Shown here piece after piece: positions 6,623 to 15,662 of a stretch of DNA of 43,602 nt. This DNA comes from Chryseobacterium potabilaquae. Lineage in GTDB: Bacteria > Bacteroidota > Bacteroidia > Flavobacteriales > Weeksellaceae. The notes beneath the pieces are model-generated. The model saw only the letters and a program-made list of their open reading frames with translations. It had not been told where the DNA came from and ran no database searches. The first letter of the stretch is position 1, and each line of letters starts with the position of its first letter. Made by a program: the position numbers and the translations under genes. The stretch is from the NCBI RefSeq assembly GCF_902728265.1, contig NZ_CACVBR010000033.1:1-43602 (forward strand), read 5' to 3'.

Positions 6623-7591
6623 ATGATTTATTTCAAATTCCCTTTCAATGAAAAGCTCTATTCAATAGATGAAAATACATATAAAAAATCAATCACATTT
6701 TATTCTTTTGATGGATTAACTCAACTTAATTTTAAAGGAAATATTATTGAAATTGATTCTACAGAATTTGAGGAATTGATAATCACCAATAAGCATTTAC
6801 CAACCACTGAAAACCATTTTGTTGAAGAAACCAAAAATGAATATTTACATACACTAGAGCATATAATACAAGTTATTGTTGATCATAATCTCCCAAAGTT
6901 AGTTTATTCCAGAAGAAAAATTTTCAAAGACTTTATTCTTGTTGATCTAAAAGAAAGTTTCAAAAACCTATGTAATGCTTATCCCAATGCTTTTAGGTAC
7001 TTTTTTAATGATGGAAAAAATGCATGGATAGGTGCATTTTCTGAAGTATTAGGGAAATTCAATAAAAACACCTATGAATTTGAAACAATGAGCCTTGCAG
7101 GTACTCTTCCTATTTCAGAATCTTGGTCTGAAAAAGAAAAAGAAGAACAAAAGCCTGTATCAGAATATATTAAGAATATCCTTAAAAACTATTCAGAGGA
7201 TCTGCAAATCTCTAGCACATATGATCATATTTCCGGTAATATTAAGCACCTCAGAACGGATTTCAAAATAATAATAAAACCGAAAGATTTAGAAAATATA
7301 ATCCATCAACTCCACCCCACTCCTGCGGTATGTGGAATCCCAAAAGATTTTTGCATAGAAAATATTAAGGCCTTTGAAAAGTTTCCTCGCGAATTATATG
7401 CCGGATATATAAAAGTTGAAACAGAAGATTATATTCAGTTTTTTGTAAACCTTAGATGTGCAAAACTGTATCAAGATTCGATACATTCATTTATTGGAGG
7501 GGGAATTACAGCGCAAAGTATTCCTGAAAAAGAATGGATGGAAACAGAATTAAAATCTGAAGCTGTCCTAAAAAATCTAGTGATCCTTTAA
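6623..7591 (+). CDS. menF: Isochorismate synthase, menaquinone pathway
   Basis: A 322-residue chorismate-binding enzyme that turns chorismate into isochorismate, the first committed step to menaquinone. Typical parts are NLPKLVYSRRKIF at about residues 93-105, the MSLAGTLPIS loop near 155, AVCGIPKDF near 235, then ELYAGYIKV and the Mg-binding end SFIGGGITAQSIPEKEW near 285. It is shorter than the roughly 430-residue E. coli enzyme, lacking part of the N-terminal region, which is common in Bacteroidetes. The neighbouring hotdog thioesterase and the distant menC at 37.6 kb support a menaquinone rather than siderophore role. Confidence 0.85.
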   Translation: MIYFKFPFNEKLYSIDENTYKKSITFYSFDGLTQLNFKGNIIEIDSTEFEELIITNKHLPTTENHFVEETKNEYLHTLEHIIQVIVDHNLPKLVYSRRKIFKDFILVDLKESFKNLCNAYPNAFRYFFNDGKNAWIGAFSEVLGKFNKNTYEFETMSLAGTLPISESWSEKEKEEQKPVSEYIKNILKNYSEDLQISSTYDHISGNIKHLRTDFKIIIKPKDLENIIHQLHPTPAVCGIPKDFCIENIKAFEKFPRELYAGYIKVETEDYIQFFVNLRCAKLYQDSIHSFIGGGITAQSIPEKEWMETELKSEAVLKNLVIL

Positions 7592-7909
7592 TTGTTATAA
7601 ACAATCCTTTACCTCCGTTAAACAATATATATTATGCTTTACAACAATTTCTTCTTTAATATAGAAATACATTAGAAGTATTTTTGGACCTTGAAATATT
7701 TATAGAAGTTATATTTGAGATTACCCTTCATTTTGCTTTTCAGTTGATAACCTCTTAATGTTTTTATTTTTCATCAAATTATATCTTTTTATAAAACTAA
7801 GATATATTTTTTTTAAGACAATAATAAACGCACACAATAAAACACTGATTTACAATAATTTAATTATACAAGAACACCATCAGTTAATCAGGCTTAAGAC
7901 CACATTATA
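7592..7909. other. AT-rich intergenic region between convergent genes
   Basis: This spacer between menF and the small membrane protein gene is very AT-rich. A frame of 95 codons crosses it (7758-8045), but its composition is biased to Ile, Leu, Phe, Lys and Tyr, and it runs into the opposite-strand gene, so I treat it as non-coding. No RNA gene is recognised. Confidence 0.5.
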
Positions 7910-7944
7910 CAAAAAAATCTCTTCCAAACTATTTGAAAGAGATT
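7910..7944 (-). terminator. Terminator of the marC-small membrane protein unit
   Basis: On the minus strand AATCTCTTTCAAA and TTTGGAAGAGATT form a stem with one mismatch around a short loop, followed by a run of T residues (complement of A7 at 7911-7917). It lies 22 bases after the small membrane protein stop codon. Confidence 0.8.
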
Positions 7945-7965
7945 ATATTTTATATAATATTGAGT

Positions 7966-8163
7966 TTATTTCTTTTTTACACCAATCCTACTCCAAGTAT
8001 CTAAAACAAAAAGTAAGATCAAACCAATCACTGCCGAAGCAATAGAAAATACAAACTTTAGATTATCTTCTGATAAAACTTCTGAACTCCAGTCTAAAGC
8101 ATACAGATTAACAGCTATAAAAACAATAAACAGTATTAAAAATACTTTATAAAACTTTTGCAT
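7966..8163 (-). CDS. Small two-helix membrane protein of unknown function
   Basis: A 65-residue protein. Residues about 5-24 (FYKVFLILFIVFIAVNLYAL) and 36-56 (FVFSIASAVIGLILLFVLDT) are two hydrophobic helices, joined by an acidic loop, with a basic RIGVKKK tail, so N-in/C-in topology is likely. The first helix could instead be an uncleaved signal. It begins 5 bases after the marC stop codon and is followed by a terminator, so it is the last gene of that unit. I know no function for it. Confidence 0.65.
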   Translation of the reverse strand: MQKFYKVFLILFIVFIAVNLYALDWSSEVLSEDNLKFVFSIASAVIGLILLFVLDTWSRIGVKKK

Positions 8164-8168
8164 AATTT

Positions 8169-8771
8169 TTAAAAATTAATATAAGTTTGCACCAATTGGG
8201 CAAAATTTGCGGTAAATAATTTAATTGAAATAGCTAAAAGAACGATTCCAAACACTTTTTGTAAAATAGATAATGTTCCATCTCCCATTTTTTGCTCCAA
8301 CCATTTCGCCGATTTCAGCACCAAATATACAAAAATTGTATTGAGAATAATTCCTAAAATAATATTAATATCATGAAATTCAGCTCTAAGGGAAAGTGTG
8401 GTAGTTAAAGTACCTGCTCCTGCAACTAAAGGAAAAGCGATAGGAACAATTGAGGCAGATTTAGCTTCTGTGGATTTGTTAATTTCAATGCCCAATATCA
8501 TTTCCAATGCAATAATGAAAATAACAAAAGCCCCCGCAATTGCAAAAGAATTAACATCAACACCAATTAATTTAAGAATTTTGTTTCCTACAAAAAGAAA
8601 AATAAGCATAATAGCTCCAGCTGTGAGAGAAGCTTTTCCTGCTTCGATTTTTCCAAACTTCTGCTGTAAACTCACAACAATAGGAACAGATCCAATAATA
8701 TCGATCACAGCAAAAAGAACCATAAAACATGTTACAATTTCTTTTATAGAAAAGTTATTAAAAATCTCCAT
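8169..8771 (-). CDS. MarC-family membrane protein
   Basis: A 200-residue integral membrane protein with six predicted helices. The pattern FAVIDIIGSVPIVVSL near residues 20-35, the ALEMILGIE segment near 90 and SIVPIAFPLVAGAGTLTTTL near 108-127 are typical of the MarC/UPF0056 family (YchE, MarC). The cellular role of the family is poorly defined; despite its name, E. coli MarC is not part of multiple antibiotic resistance. I take ATG 8771 rather than the TTG one codon earlier. A -7 match TATTTTTG lies on the minus strand at 8801-8794, so it may have its own promoter apart from the Bat genes. Confidence 0.9.
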   Translation of the reverse strand: MEIFNNFSIKEIVTCFMVLFAVIDIIGSVPIVVSLQQKFGKIEAGKASLTAGAIMLIFLFVGNKILKLIGVDVNSFAIAGAFVIFIIALEMILGIEINKSTEAKSASIVPIAFPLVAGAGTLTTTLSLRAEFHDINIILGIILNTIFVYLVLKSAKWLEQKMGDGTLSILQKVFGIVLLAISIKLFTANFAQLVQTYINF

Positions 8772-8815
8772 CAATTTGTATTTAATAATTTCGCAAAAAT
8801 ATGAAAATAAATTAA

Positions 8816-10558
8816 CTATTTGCTAATCCGAGAGTACAAATTAACAATCACTTTTAAAAGTTCCTCAATCCCTTCCGCAGATTTAACAGGAGAATACTTT
8901 TCTATTTGAATTTTTTGTGAAAAGTTCAGATAATCTTCACTTAAAGCAATCCCTTTATATTCTGCAAGAAAGTGAGCAAACTCTTCTTTGGAACCTTTAA
9001 CGTATTGATTTCTAACTTCTAAATCCAACTCTTCCACGATTAGAAAGAATTTTTGATAATCCCCCGTATTTTTAAGGTTTTCTAAATAACTAAAATAATC
9101 ATTCACATCAGCCTCTAGTGTTCTTCTAATTTCATTTTCTGTCTCTGCTACAGACCCTAAAGATTTTGACTGTGAATTTTCTTTAACTAAATTTCGTTTT
9201 TTTTGCCACTTCTTAAATAATAAATAGATAACAAATATACCCAATAATATCGCAATATTTGTTAAAAGTATACTCCAATGAAATTTATCTTTTTCTTTAA
9301 CCTTAAATGAGGTAGTCTTCAGAACTGGAGTATTCACCGTTTCTAAGAAATTATTGGTATATTCATTTACCGTTTCCACAGTAGTACGAGACTCTATTAC
9401 TTCCTTATGAGAAAGAACATCCAATTGTAATGTCTTTTTACCTAAATTAACATATTCTTTATTTTCAGGATTGAAAAACGAAAATTTTGTTGTTTCAATA
9501 GAAATAGCTCCATCTTTATTGGGAATAACGACATAGTTGGCTAAAACCTCCCCTTTAATACCTTTACTTCCTGGTGATACTTTAGATGTTATTTTTGGAT
9601 TGAATACTTTATAGTTGGGAGATTCAGCAATCTTAGGTAATACCATATGAGTTAAGTTTCCCTCTCCAGTAACCTTTATTATCACATTTACAGGTTTTTT
9701 CGCCTCAATTTTTTCCTTAGAACTTTTATATATGGAAACATTAAAATTCCCCACAGCATTTTTAAAGCTTGCAGGAGCTCCTTCAGGAAGTTTTTTTACA
9801 TTCAGCTTAATCTTATTTGAAATGATTTTATTCTTAGTACTATAAGTATTAACCGATGCAGATACCGGGGGAACCTCAACATATCCATCCTCATTAGGGA
9901 ACACCATAAAAATAGCTAAGATCTGTGAAGCCATAGTTCCTCCATAGCTTGGAGGTGATATATCGGACTTTGTAAAGCTCACCGGATAAACATTAATATT
10001 TTCCTGTTCCGGAAGATTAATATTCTTAATCTTTCTAAAGTTGTCCATATTTCTAGAATACACCTTTAAAACAGCAATCGTAGGTTGGTCCTGATAAACC
10101 TCACGATCTTCGATTTCCATATTCAGATAGACGTCATTTGAAATATTGTTATTCGCTACTAATTTTTTATCTATTTCTTTTACAAATACTTCAAACGGTT
10201 CTGTTTTGTAAACTTTATTATTAATCGTCACCAGAAACGAACCTATTTTTACTTTGCCCTTTTGTTTTGGCTCTAAAGCAATTCTTGTTACATATTGTGA
10301 AATAGCAATATTGGTTTCCGGGTCTTCAAATTCATTATTCATTGAACCCGTCCCAATAATATTAAATTTTGATAAATCAGGAGAACGTAATGGCGTTTGA
10401 CGACTAAATTCTGTTCCGTTTATTTCAAGAACAATCGTAAGATTAATAATATCTTTCCCATTATAATTATTTTTGTCAGGAGTTATGGAAAAATTAACCT
10501 GTCCGTAAGAAATTACAGATACTAAAAAGAATAATATGGAGTTTAATTTGTACTGCAT
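8816..10558 (-). CDS. batD: BatD, aerotolerance operon protein
   Basis: A 580-residue protein with a signal peptide (MQYKLNSILFFLVSVISYGQ), a long run of beta-sandwich, Ig-like repeats through about residue 400 (for example FEVFVKEI and APASFKNAVGNFNVS), one membrane helix near 428-448 (WSILLTNIAILLGIFVIYLL) and a cytosolic tail. This is the usual plan of BatD, a periplasm-facing membrane partner of BatA and BatB. The ATG at 10558 overlaps the batC stop in TGATG, so the two are translationally coupled; the GTG and TTG codons just upstream are unlikely starts. Bat proteins were linked to aerotolerance and stress survival in Bacteroides fragilis and Leptospira; the mechanism is unclear. Confidence 0.9.
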   Translation of the reverse strand: MQYKLNSILFFLVSVISYGQVNFSITPDKNNYNGKDIINLTIVLEINGTEFSRQTPLRSPDLSKFNIIGTGSMNNEFEDPETNIAISQYVTRIALEPKQKGKVKIGSFLVTINNKVYKTEPFEVFVKEIDKKLVANNNISNDVYLNMEIEDREVYQDQPTIAVLKVYSRNMDNFRKIKNINLPEQENINVYPVSFTKSDISPPSYGGTMASQILAIFMVFPNEDGYVEVPPVSASVNTYSTKNKIISNKIKLNVKKLPEGAPASFKNAVGNFNVSIYKSSKEKIEAKKPVNVIIKVTGEGNLTHMVLPKIAESPNYKVFNPKITSKVSPGSKGIKGEVLANYVVIPNKDGAISIETTKFSFFNPENKEYVNLGKKTLQLDVLSHKEVIESRTTVETVNEYTNNFLETVNTPVLKTTSFKVKEKDKFHWSILLTNIAILLGIFVIYLLFKKWQKKRNLVKENSQSKSLGSVAETENEIRRTLEADVNDYFSYLENLKNTGDYQKFFLIVEELDLEVRNQYVKGSKEEFAHFLAEYKGIALSEDYLNFSQKIQIEKYSPVKSAEGIEELLKVIVNLYSRISK

Positions 10559-11295
10559 CACCAATCTTTCTCATTGCTCTCGGGCATTGAATAAGAATTT
10601 TTATTTAAAATTCTTCTGGCAGTTTCTTTTTCTTTATCACTTACTTTCTCTAAAATTGCTTTTTCAAGATCTTTAGGAATTGTTCCTTCATTTTTCTTAT
10701 TCTGATCAGAATCATCACCTTGTCCTTTTCCTTGGTTTTCCTGATTATTTCCCTGATCTTGTTTTTGATCCTTAGAGTCATCTTTTTGATCACCCTTTTG
10801 TTGATCTTTATTATTCCCCTTACCAGAGTTTTTTTGCTGATCTTTTTTCTGCTGATTTTCTTTTTCTTTCAGCTTTGCAATTTCATAATTTTTCCTGGTC
10901 GACTCATTACCTGGACTTTGCTTAAGAGATTGCTTATAATAATCTGCAGCCTTTTCAGGTTGGTTCATTTGCATATATGCATTTCCCAAATTATGAAGAG
11001 CAGCAGCCTTATCGGGAAGGTTTTGTGAAAGCTTTTGTGCTTTTTCAAATTCTGCTTTCGCCTCAGCATATTTTTTATTCTTATACAATGCATTTCCCAA
11101 ATTATAATGGGCATTAAAATCCTTCGCATTAGATTCTATGGCTTCCATATATTTCGAAGACGCTCCATCATAGTCTTTACCATTAAATTTTTGATTACCT
11201 TCATATATAAGAGTCCTATAGTTTTTCTGCCCGAATAAAAAACTAGAGAACATGCAAGTAACCACTAACGACAAAAAAATGATTTTAGTATTCAT
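10558..11295 (-). CDS. batC: BatC, tetratricopeptide protein of the aerotolerance operon
   Basis: A 245-residue exported protein: signal peptide to about residue 23 (FLFGQ), three or so TPR units at about 24-140 (FNAHYNLGNALYKNKKYAEA, LHNLGNAYMQMNQPEKAADY), then a very hydrophilic Lys/Gln/Asp/Asn stretch at about 150-210 and a conserved C-terminal helix. TPRs mediate protein contacts, probably with BatB and BatD. The frame reaches a TTG at 11304, but that codon is the end of a -7-like TAATTTTG (11309-11302); ATG 11295 is the better start. It is 88 bases after batB and overlaps batD by the TGATG junction. Confidence 0.88.
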   Translation of the reverse strand: MNTKIIFLSLVVTCMFSSFLFGQKNYRTLIYEGNQKFNGKDYDGASSKYMEAIESNAKDFNAHYNLGNALYKNKKYAEAKAEFEKAQKLSQNLPDKAAALHNLGNAYMQMNQPEKAADYYKQSLKQSPGNESTRKNYEIAKLKEKENQQKKDQQKNSGKGNNKDQQKGDQKDDSKDQKQDQGNNQENQGKGQGDDSDQNKKNEGTIPKDLEKAILEKVSDKEKETARRILNKNSYSMPESNEKDW

Positions 11296-11383
11296 TAAGT
11301 GCAAAATTATTCCTTTATATGTTAATAAACAGAGTTTTATTTGTTAAAATTGGGTTAAAGTAGCATGAATGCAACATATTAAA

Positions 11384-12391
11384 TTAAACATTAAAATCTC
11401 TTTTAGGATTAAAAATATAAATTAAAATAAAGAAAAATAGAGAAAAAGCCAAGAAATACTGATAATAATGCTTGGCATTTTGAGACCTTACTAAAGTTTC
11501 TGAAGATGATGCTTTTTTATTAAGAGCTTCTATAATTTTTTCAGGAGCTTCAGTCATATTGTTCCCATCTATGTACGAGCCTCCTGTGGAGGTTGCCATA
11601 CTTTTAAGAGCATCGGTCTGTCTTTTAGAAATCACTGTTTCTCCATTAATATTGGATTTATATCCCATGAGTTGTCCAAAAACATATTCTGGAACCGGCC
11701 CCCCTTCATCAGAGCCTATCCCCACTGAAACAATTGTAATTCCTTCTTTATTGGCTAATTTTATTGCTGCATTATCATTCCCTTCATTATCTTCTCCATC
11801 GCTTAATAATACCACTTTTCTAGAGCCCTTACTTACATTTTTAAATTTATCGGCTGCAATTTGCATTCCTTTTAAAAAATCAGTCCCTTGAATCTGCATT
11901 GTGTTAGTCTCAATAGCATTAATGTAGGTCTCTGCCGAATTATAATCTGTAGTCAAAGGCATAATAGAAGTAGCCTGTCCTGCAAATATTACGATCCCTA
12001 CTTTATCATTTTTCATTTTCTGCATCGCATTGATCATGAGATTTTTGGCCTCATTTAAACGACTCGGATTAATATCTTCCGTATTCATTGAATTGGAAAC
12101 ATCCAACATGAAAATTACATTATTCAATCGTTGATTCGTCTTTATCTCTTCTGAACCATTTAAAAGATCAATAATAGAGAATATCAAAAACAAGGTTGCT
12201 AAAAGATATAAAGCAGGAAAAAACTTTGTGAAATTTGATTTTTTCTCAAAAAGGTCTTCATGAAATTTATTATCCGCAAAGATCTCTTGTTTCTTTTTTT
12301 TCCATTTTAGATAACGAATTAAAAAAGAAGCTAGTAAGGGTAAAAATAGCAATAATAATAAACACCAATAATTTCCTAAATACCAATCCAT
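11384..12391 (-). CDS. batB: BatB, membrane-anchored von Willebrand A protein
   Basis: A 335-residue protein with two N-terminal membrane helices (about 7-26 and 57-77), a VWA domain at about 90-290 and a C-terminal helix (about 308-328). The metal-ion site is complete: DVSNSMNTED near residue 95 for DxSxS, LTTDYNS near 150 for the Thr, and LLSDGEDNEG near 198 for the Asp. This is the BatB layout. Its ATG shares bases with the batA stop (TGATG at 12391), so translation is coupled. VWA proteins bind partners through the metal site; in Bat systems BatA and BatB associate with BatC and BatD at the membrane. Confidence 0.92.
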   Translation of the reverse strand: MDWYLGNYWCLLLLLFLPLLASFLIRYLKWKKKKQEIFADNKFHEDLFEKKSNFTKFFPALYLLATLFLIFSIIDLLNGSEEIKTNQRLNNVIFMLDVSNSMNTEDINPSRLNEAKNLMINAMQKMKNDKVGIVIFAGQATSIMPLTTDYNSAETYINAIETNTMQIQGTDFLKGMQIAADKFKNVSKGSRKVVLLSDGEDNEGNDNAAIKLANKEGITIVSVGIGSDEGGPVPEYVFGQLMGYKSNINGETVISKRQTDALKSMATSTGGSYIDGNNMTEAPEKIIEALNKKASSSETLVRSQNAKHYYQYFLAFSLFFFILIYIFNPKRDFNV

Positions 12392-13383
12392 CAGCTTAAA
12401 ATTTTATAAATTACCCATCTTAATAATGCATCAATAATTAACATGGCTAAAGCAATCCACAAGAAAAATTTAAAATATTCTTCATAATTATATAGCTTGG
12501 AAACTTTCACATCCGATTTTTCCAACTGATTAATTTCATTATAAATTTCTTCCAAGCTACTATTCGAAGTTGCTCTAAAATATTTTCCCCCTGTCTCTTG
12601 TGCAACCTCTCTAAGCGTATTTTCATCGATAGTAACTTCTGTTTCTGTAAAAATCAAATCTCCAAAAATATCTTGCGATGTTGGCATCAATGCATATCCG
12701 TTCGTTCCTATACCAATTGAATATACTCTTATATTATTATTTTTTGCCAATTCAGCAGCAACTTGTGGTGGTATTGCATTCTGTATATTACTTACTCCAT
12801 CAGTCATTAAAATGATGACTTTACTTTTTGCTTTACTTTTTATTAAATGATTTACAGCCACAGAAAGTCCTTCACCAATAGCTGTTCCTGGTTCCAAGCC
12901 AGCAGAACTTAAATGCTTAATCTCATCAATAACAACTTCATGATCGGATGTAACTGGCACCTTCGTAAATGCTTCTGCAGCGTATGCCACTACACCAATT
13001 CTATCATTGGGACGTTTTTGAACAAATTTTACAGCTATATCTTTCAGTGCCGAAATACGATCTGGGGTTAAATCTCGAGAAAGCATACTCAATGAAACAT
13101 CGATAGAAAGCATAATATCAACCCCTTTCGTATCATCTCTATCTTGTGAAATCGTAAAGGTTCTTGGCCTGGCCATCGCCACAATAAGGGCAGAAAGAAT
13201 AATATATTTTGAAAGGGTAAGTAGAAAAAGAACCAACCGAATATTTCCATTACTGTTCATATTTTTAACAGTAGGAACTTTTATACCTTTTACTTTCTTT
13301 TTACTTATATCTCTAAATAAAAGAGGTATAAATAGTAAAAAAAGTAACAGAAACCAGGGGCTGTAAAACTCAAAATTAAACAT
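12391..13383 (-). CDS. batA: BatA, membrane-anchored von Willebrand A protein
   Basis: A 330-residue protein with N-terminal membrane helices (about 6-22 and 55-73), a VWA domain at about 88-290 and a C-terminal helix (about 307-327). The metal site is seen in MLSIDVSLSM, PVTSDHEVV and ILMTDGVSN. FNFEFYSPWFLLLLF-type N-termini and the RPRTF linker are characteristic of BatA. It overlaps the upstream gene by eight bases (ATGTTTAA) and batB by the TGATG junction, so it sits in the middle of a tightly packed operon. Confidence 0.92.
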   Translation of the reverse strand: MFNFEFYSPWFLLLFLLFIPLLFRDISKKKVKGIKVPTVKNMNSNGNIRLVLFLLTLSKYIILSALIVAMARPRTFTISQDRDDTKGVDIMLSIDVSLSMLSRDLTPDRISALKDIAVKFVQKRPNDRIGVVAYAAEAFTKVPVTSDHEVVIDEIKHLSSAGLEPGTAIGEGLSVAVNHLIKSKAKSKVIILMTDGVSNIQNAIPPQVAAELAKNNNIRVYSIGIGTNGYALMPTSQDIFGDLIFTETEVTIDENTLREVAQETGGKYFRATSNSSLEEIYNEINQLEKSDVKVSKLYNYEEYFKFFLWIALAMLIIDALLRWVIYKILS

Positions 13384-14272
13384 CCTTTCTTAAGTTTTCA
13401 AATTCTAAATCTTTGGAAGATCTTTTTACAAATGCTTTGATATCCGTAAAATCTTTTTCCATTACTTCTTGGTTTGGAAATGTTTTCGCAAACTTAACCA
13501 TGTCACCTCTTAAAAAAACATCTTCTATTACTTTCTCATTTTCTTCTGAAATGGTATTATTTTTTTTCATGACATCAATAAGATCATCCGTAAGAAGTAC
13601 TTCGGCAGGTAAATGATATTGTTTTGTAATAAATTTTCTAGATATCTCAATCAATTCTATATAAAATAAACGATAGTTTCCTCCCTCAATATACTTTTTC
13701 TTTTTAAGACTATCTAACTCTTTTAAAGTTTGGTTGGTTGCTACAATTGGGGATTCTTTAGCTTTTCTACCCCATTTTACAAATATGATAATAGCAATAA
13801 TAAGTGCAATAATGGCAATGGCAGCTAAAATATAGAATTTATATAGCTCCCAATAATCTTGGGCTTCCAACTTCACTTCTTTATTGTTCATAATATCAGT
13901 GATTTGGTCTCCTTTTTGAGCTGTATTAATAACATCCACTTCATAAGAAATGGTTTTAAAAATCCTGTCTCCCACTTTAAATTCTAATTCCGGAATAGTG
14001 AACTTTCCTTCTTCAAAAACGGCAAACTCAATTTTTCGCTCATACATATTTTGGTTTTGCCCAATACTGTCTTTGGTTTCTTCAAAATGGAAAGGAAGCA
14101 ACTCATTTTTAGGAGCAGCTATTACTTGTTGATCACCAATATTATCAATTCTTATAATAAAATGATCCAGCTCTCCCAACGCAATCGTCTTTTTTTCAAG
14201 ATTGGAGGAAAGTATCTGTGAAAAAGCATTAGCACAGATAAATAAGCATAGTATAAGTAGTATTTTTTTCAA
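13376..14272 (-). CDS. BatD-like/DUF4381-type membrane protein of the Bat operon, TTG start
   Basis: A 298-residue protein. It has a clear signal peptide (MKKILLILCLFICANAFSQ), an extracytoplasmic beta domain at about 20-125, a membrane helix at about 146-168 (YILAAIAIIALIIAIIIFVKW) and a cytosolic helical domain at about 190-298. Proteins in this position between DUF58 and BatA are usual in Bacteroidetes Bat operons and are named only loosely. The start is a TTG: the frame upstream has no ATG before a stop, and the signal peptide begins exactly at this codon. It overlaps batA by eight bases. Its function is presumably structural within the Bat membrane complex (inference). Confidence 0.8.
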   Translation of the reverse strand: MKKILLILCLFICANAFSQILSSNLEKKTIALGELDHFIIRIDNIGDQQVIAAPKNELLPFHFEETKDSIGQNQNMYERKIEFAVFEEGKFTIPELEFKVGDRIFKTISYEVDVINTAQKGDQITDIMNNKEVKLEAQDYWELYKFYILAAIAIIALIIAIIIFVKWGRKAKESPIVATNQTLKELDSLKKKKYIEGGNYRLFYIELIEISRKFITKQYHLPAEVLLTDDLIDVMKKNNTISEENEKVIEDVFLRGDMVKFAKTFPNQEVMEKDFTDIKAFVKRSSKDLEFENLRKDV

Positions 14273-14331
14273 TTTACGTAATAAATTTTCTAATTATTCT
14301 CAATCTAAAGAGTGATAAAAATATTTTAATG

Positions 14332-15195
14332 CTATTTTTTTTGAAAATAATTATATAATAGTTTTGAATAATCTGCACCGGTATTAATATTCATAAACCC
14401 TGCAGAACTGTTTACAAAGTCTTCTTCTAACATTCTAATTTTCTTCTTTTGCGCTTCTGCAAATGTATATCTCCATCTTACATCAGATGTATTTGCCCAA
14501 ACTTGTTTTCCTGTTTCAGAATCATATAATAAAGTATATCCAATATCTGGAATCTCATTATCTTTTTCATCATAAACTCTCATTCCCAATAAATTATGTT
14601 TCCTGGAAGCCACTCGTAATATTTTGGCATCATACTCATCTTCAAAATCGGAAAGTAAAAAAACCAATGATTTTCTTTTAAAAATTCCCATCATATATTC
14701 TAATGCCTTATCAATTTTAGATTCAGCGGGAATATAGTCTGCCGTTAAAATATTACTAATAATGGAAAGAATATGTTTTCTTCCTTTTTGCGGTGGTATT
14801 ACTTTATAAACCTTATCAGCAAATAAAATCAGTCCCACTTTATCATTATTCCCTGCTGCAGAGAATCCTAAGCTAGCAGCAATTTCCGCAACAAATTCTC
14901 TTTTTAATTGGGTTTTAGTTCCATAATCCATTGAAGCAGAAATATCAATCAATAACATCATGGTTAGCTCTCTTTCTTCCTCCATTACTTTTACAAATGG
15001 CTCACGAAAACGAGCAGTCTTATTCCAATCGATTCTCCGAATCTCATCACCAAACTGATAAGGACGAACTTCAGAAAATGTCATTCCCTGGCCTTTAAAA
15101 GCACTATGATATTGTCCCATTAAAGTGGCTTCCGTCTTTTTACGGGTACGAATTTCTATTTGCTTTACTTTTTTTACAATATCTTTTATTTGCAT
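14332..15195 (-). CDS. DUF58 domain protein of the MoxR/Bat operon
   Basis: A 287-residue soluble protein. The DUF58 signature is strong: FSEVRPYQFGDEIRRIDWNK at about residues 41-60, followed by a VWA-like fold with LLIDISASMDYG near 79-90. DUF58 proteins pair with MoxR ATPases and are thought to be their adaptors or substrates. The frame is open to 15237, but that extension lies within the upstream acetyltransferase gene; ATG 15195, eight bases past its stop, gives the normal MQIKDIVKKVKQIEIRTRKK N-terminus. Confidence 0.92.
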   Translation of the reverse strand: MQIKDIVKKVKQIEIRTRKKTEATLMGQYHSAFKGQGMTFSEVRPYQFGDEIRRIDWNKTARFREPFVKVMEEERELTMMLLIDISASMDYGTKTQLKREFVAEIAASLGFSAAGNNDKVGLILFADKVYKVIPPQKGRKHILSIISNILTADYIPAESKIDKALEYMMGIFKRKSLVFLLSDFEDEYDAKILRVASRKHNLLGMRVYDEKDNEIPDIGYTLLYDSETGKQVWANTSDVRWRYTFAEAQKKKIRMLEEDFVNSSAGFMNINTGADYSKLLYNYFQKK

Positions 15196-15203
15196 ACAAT
15201 AGT

Positions 15204-15662
15204 TTAGGGTTTGAGCTCTATTGACACATTGAACCATTCATCATCAAACTTTGGATTATATTTTTTATAAAAATTGATAGCCGGTTCATTCCAATTTAAC
15301 ACCTGGAAAACCATTCCGCTATATTGCTTAGATTTTCCATATTCCAATGTAGCCTCAAACAATTTTTTCCCAATCTGCTTTCCTCTCATTCTTTCTGTTA
15401 CTACCAGATCTTCAAGATATAGTCTTCTTCCTTTCCAAGTAGAATATCGATCATAATATAATGAAATACCTACAATTTCTCCATTTATCTCGGCAACAAA
15501 AGCTCCCCAAACGGGATCTTCTCCAAATCCATCTTCAATAAATTGCTCTAGGTCTAACGTTACTTCATGTAACGCTTTTTCATATTCAGCAAGCTCTCTG
15601 ATCAAATGTAGCATCTCAGCACAATCCTCTCGGACTGCTTTTCTAATAAATGCCTCACTCAT
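15204..15662 (-). CDS. GNAT acetyltransferase, SSAT-like
   Basis: A 152-residue GNAT enzyme. The acetyl-CoA loop is VTERMRGKQIGKKLFEATLE at about residues 88-107 (R-x-x-G-x-x-I/G). The segments DCAEMLHLIRELAEYEKA, EDGFGEDPVWGAFVAEINGE, YLEDLVV and WNEPAINFYKKYN match the animal and bacterial spermidine/spermine or thialysine N-acetyltransferases closely, so an amine substrate is likely. The gene lies inside the MoxR-DUF58-Bat operon: its start overlaps the moxR stop (TAATG) and its stop is eight bases before DUF58. It is not a known Bat component, so its place here is notable. Confidence 0.88.
   Translation of the reverse strand: MSEAFIRKAVREDCAEMLHLIRELAEYEKALHEVTLDLEQFIEDGFGEDPVWGAFVAEINGEIVGISLYYDRYSTWKGRRLYLEDLVVTERMRGKQIGKKLFEATLEYGKSKQYSGMVFQVLNWNEPAINFYKKYNPKFDDEWFNVSIELKP

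Noticed and set aside
7758..8045. A 95-codon frame on the plus strand after menF
   Set aside because: Composition is that of random AT-rich DNA, and its 3' end overlaps a better-supported small membrane protein gene and its terminator on the minus strand.
10720..11028. A hydrophobic 102-codon frame opposite batC
   Set aside because: It is antisense to the Lys/Gln/Asp-rich tail of BatC, which gives Leu/Phe/Ile codons on the other strand, and it does not suggest a real membrane protein.
11302..11309. TAATTTTG directly before batC as an internal operon promoter
   Set aside because: It lacks a -33 TTG and would start transcription almost at the batC ATG. It is possible but too weak to call; it was used only to disfavour the upstream TTG start.
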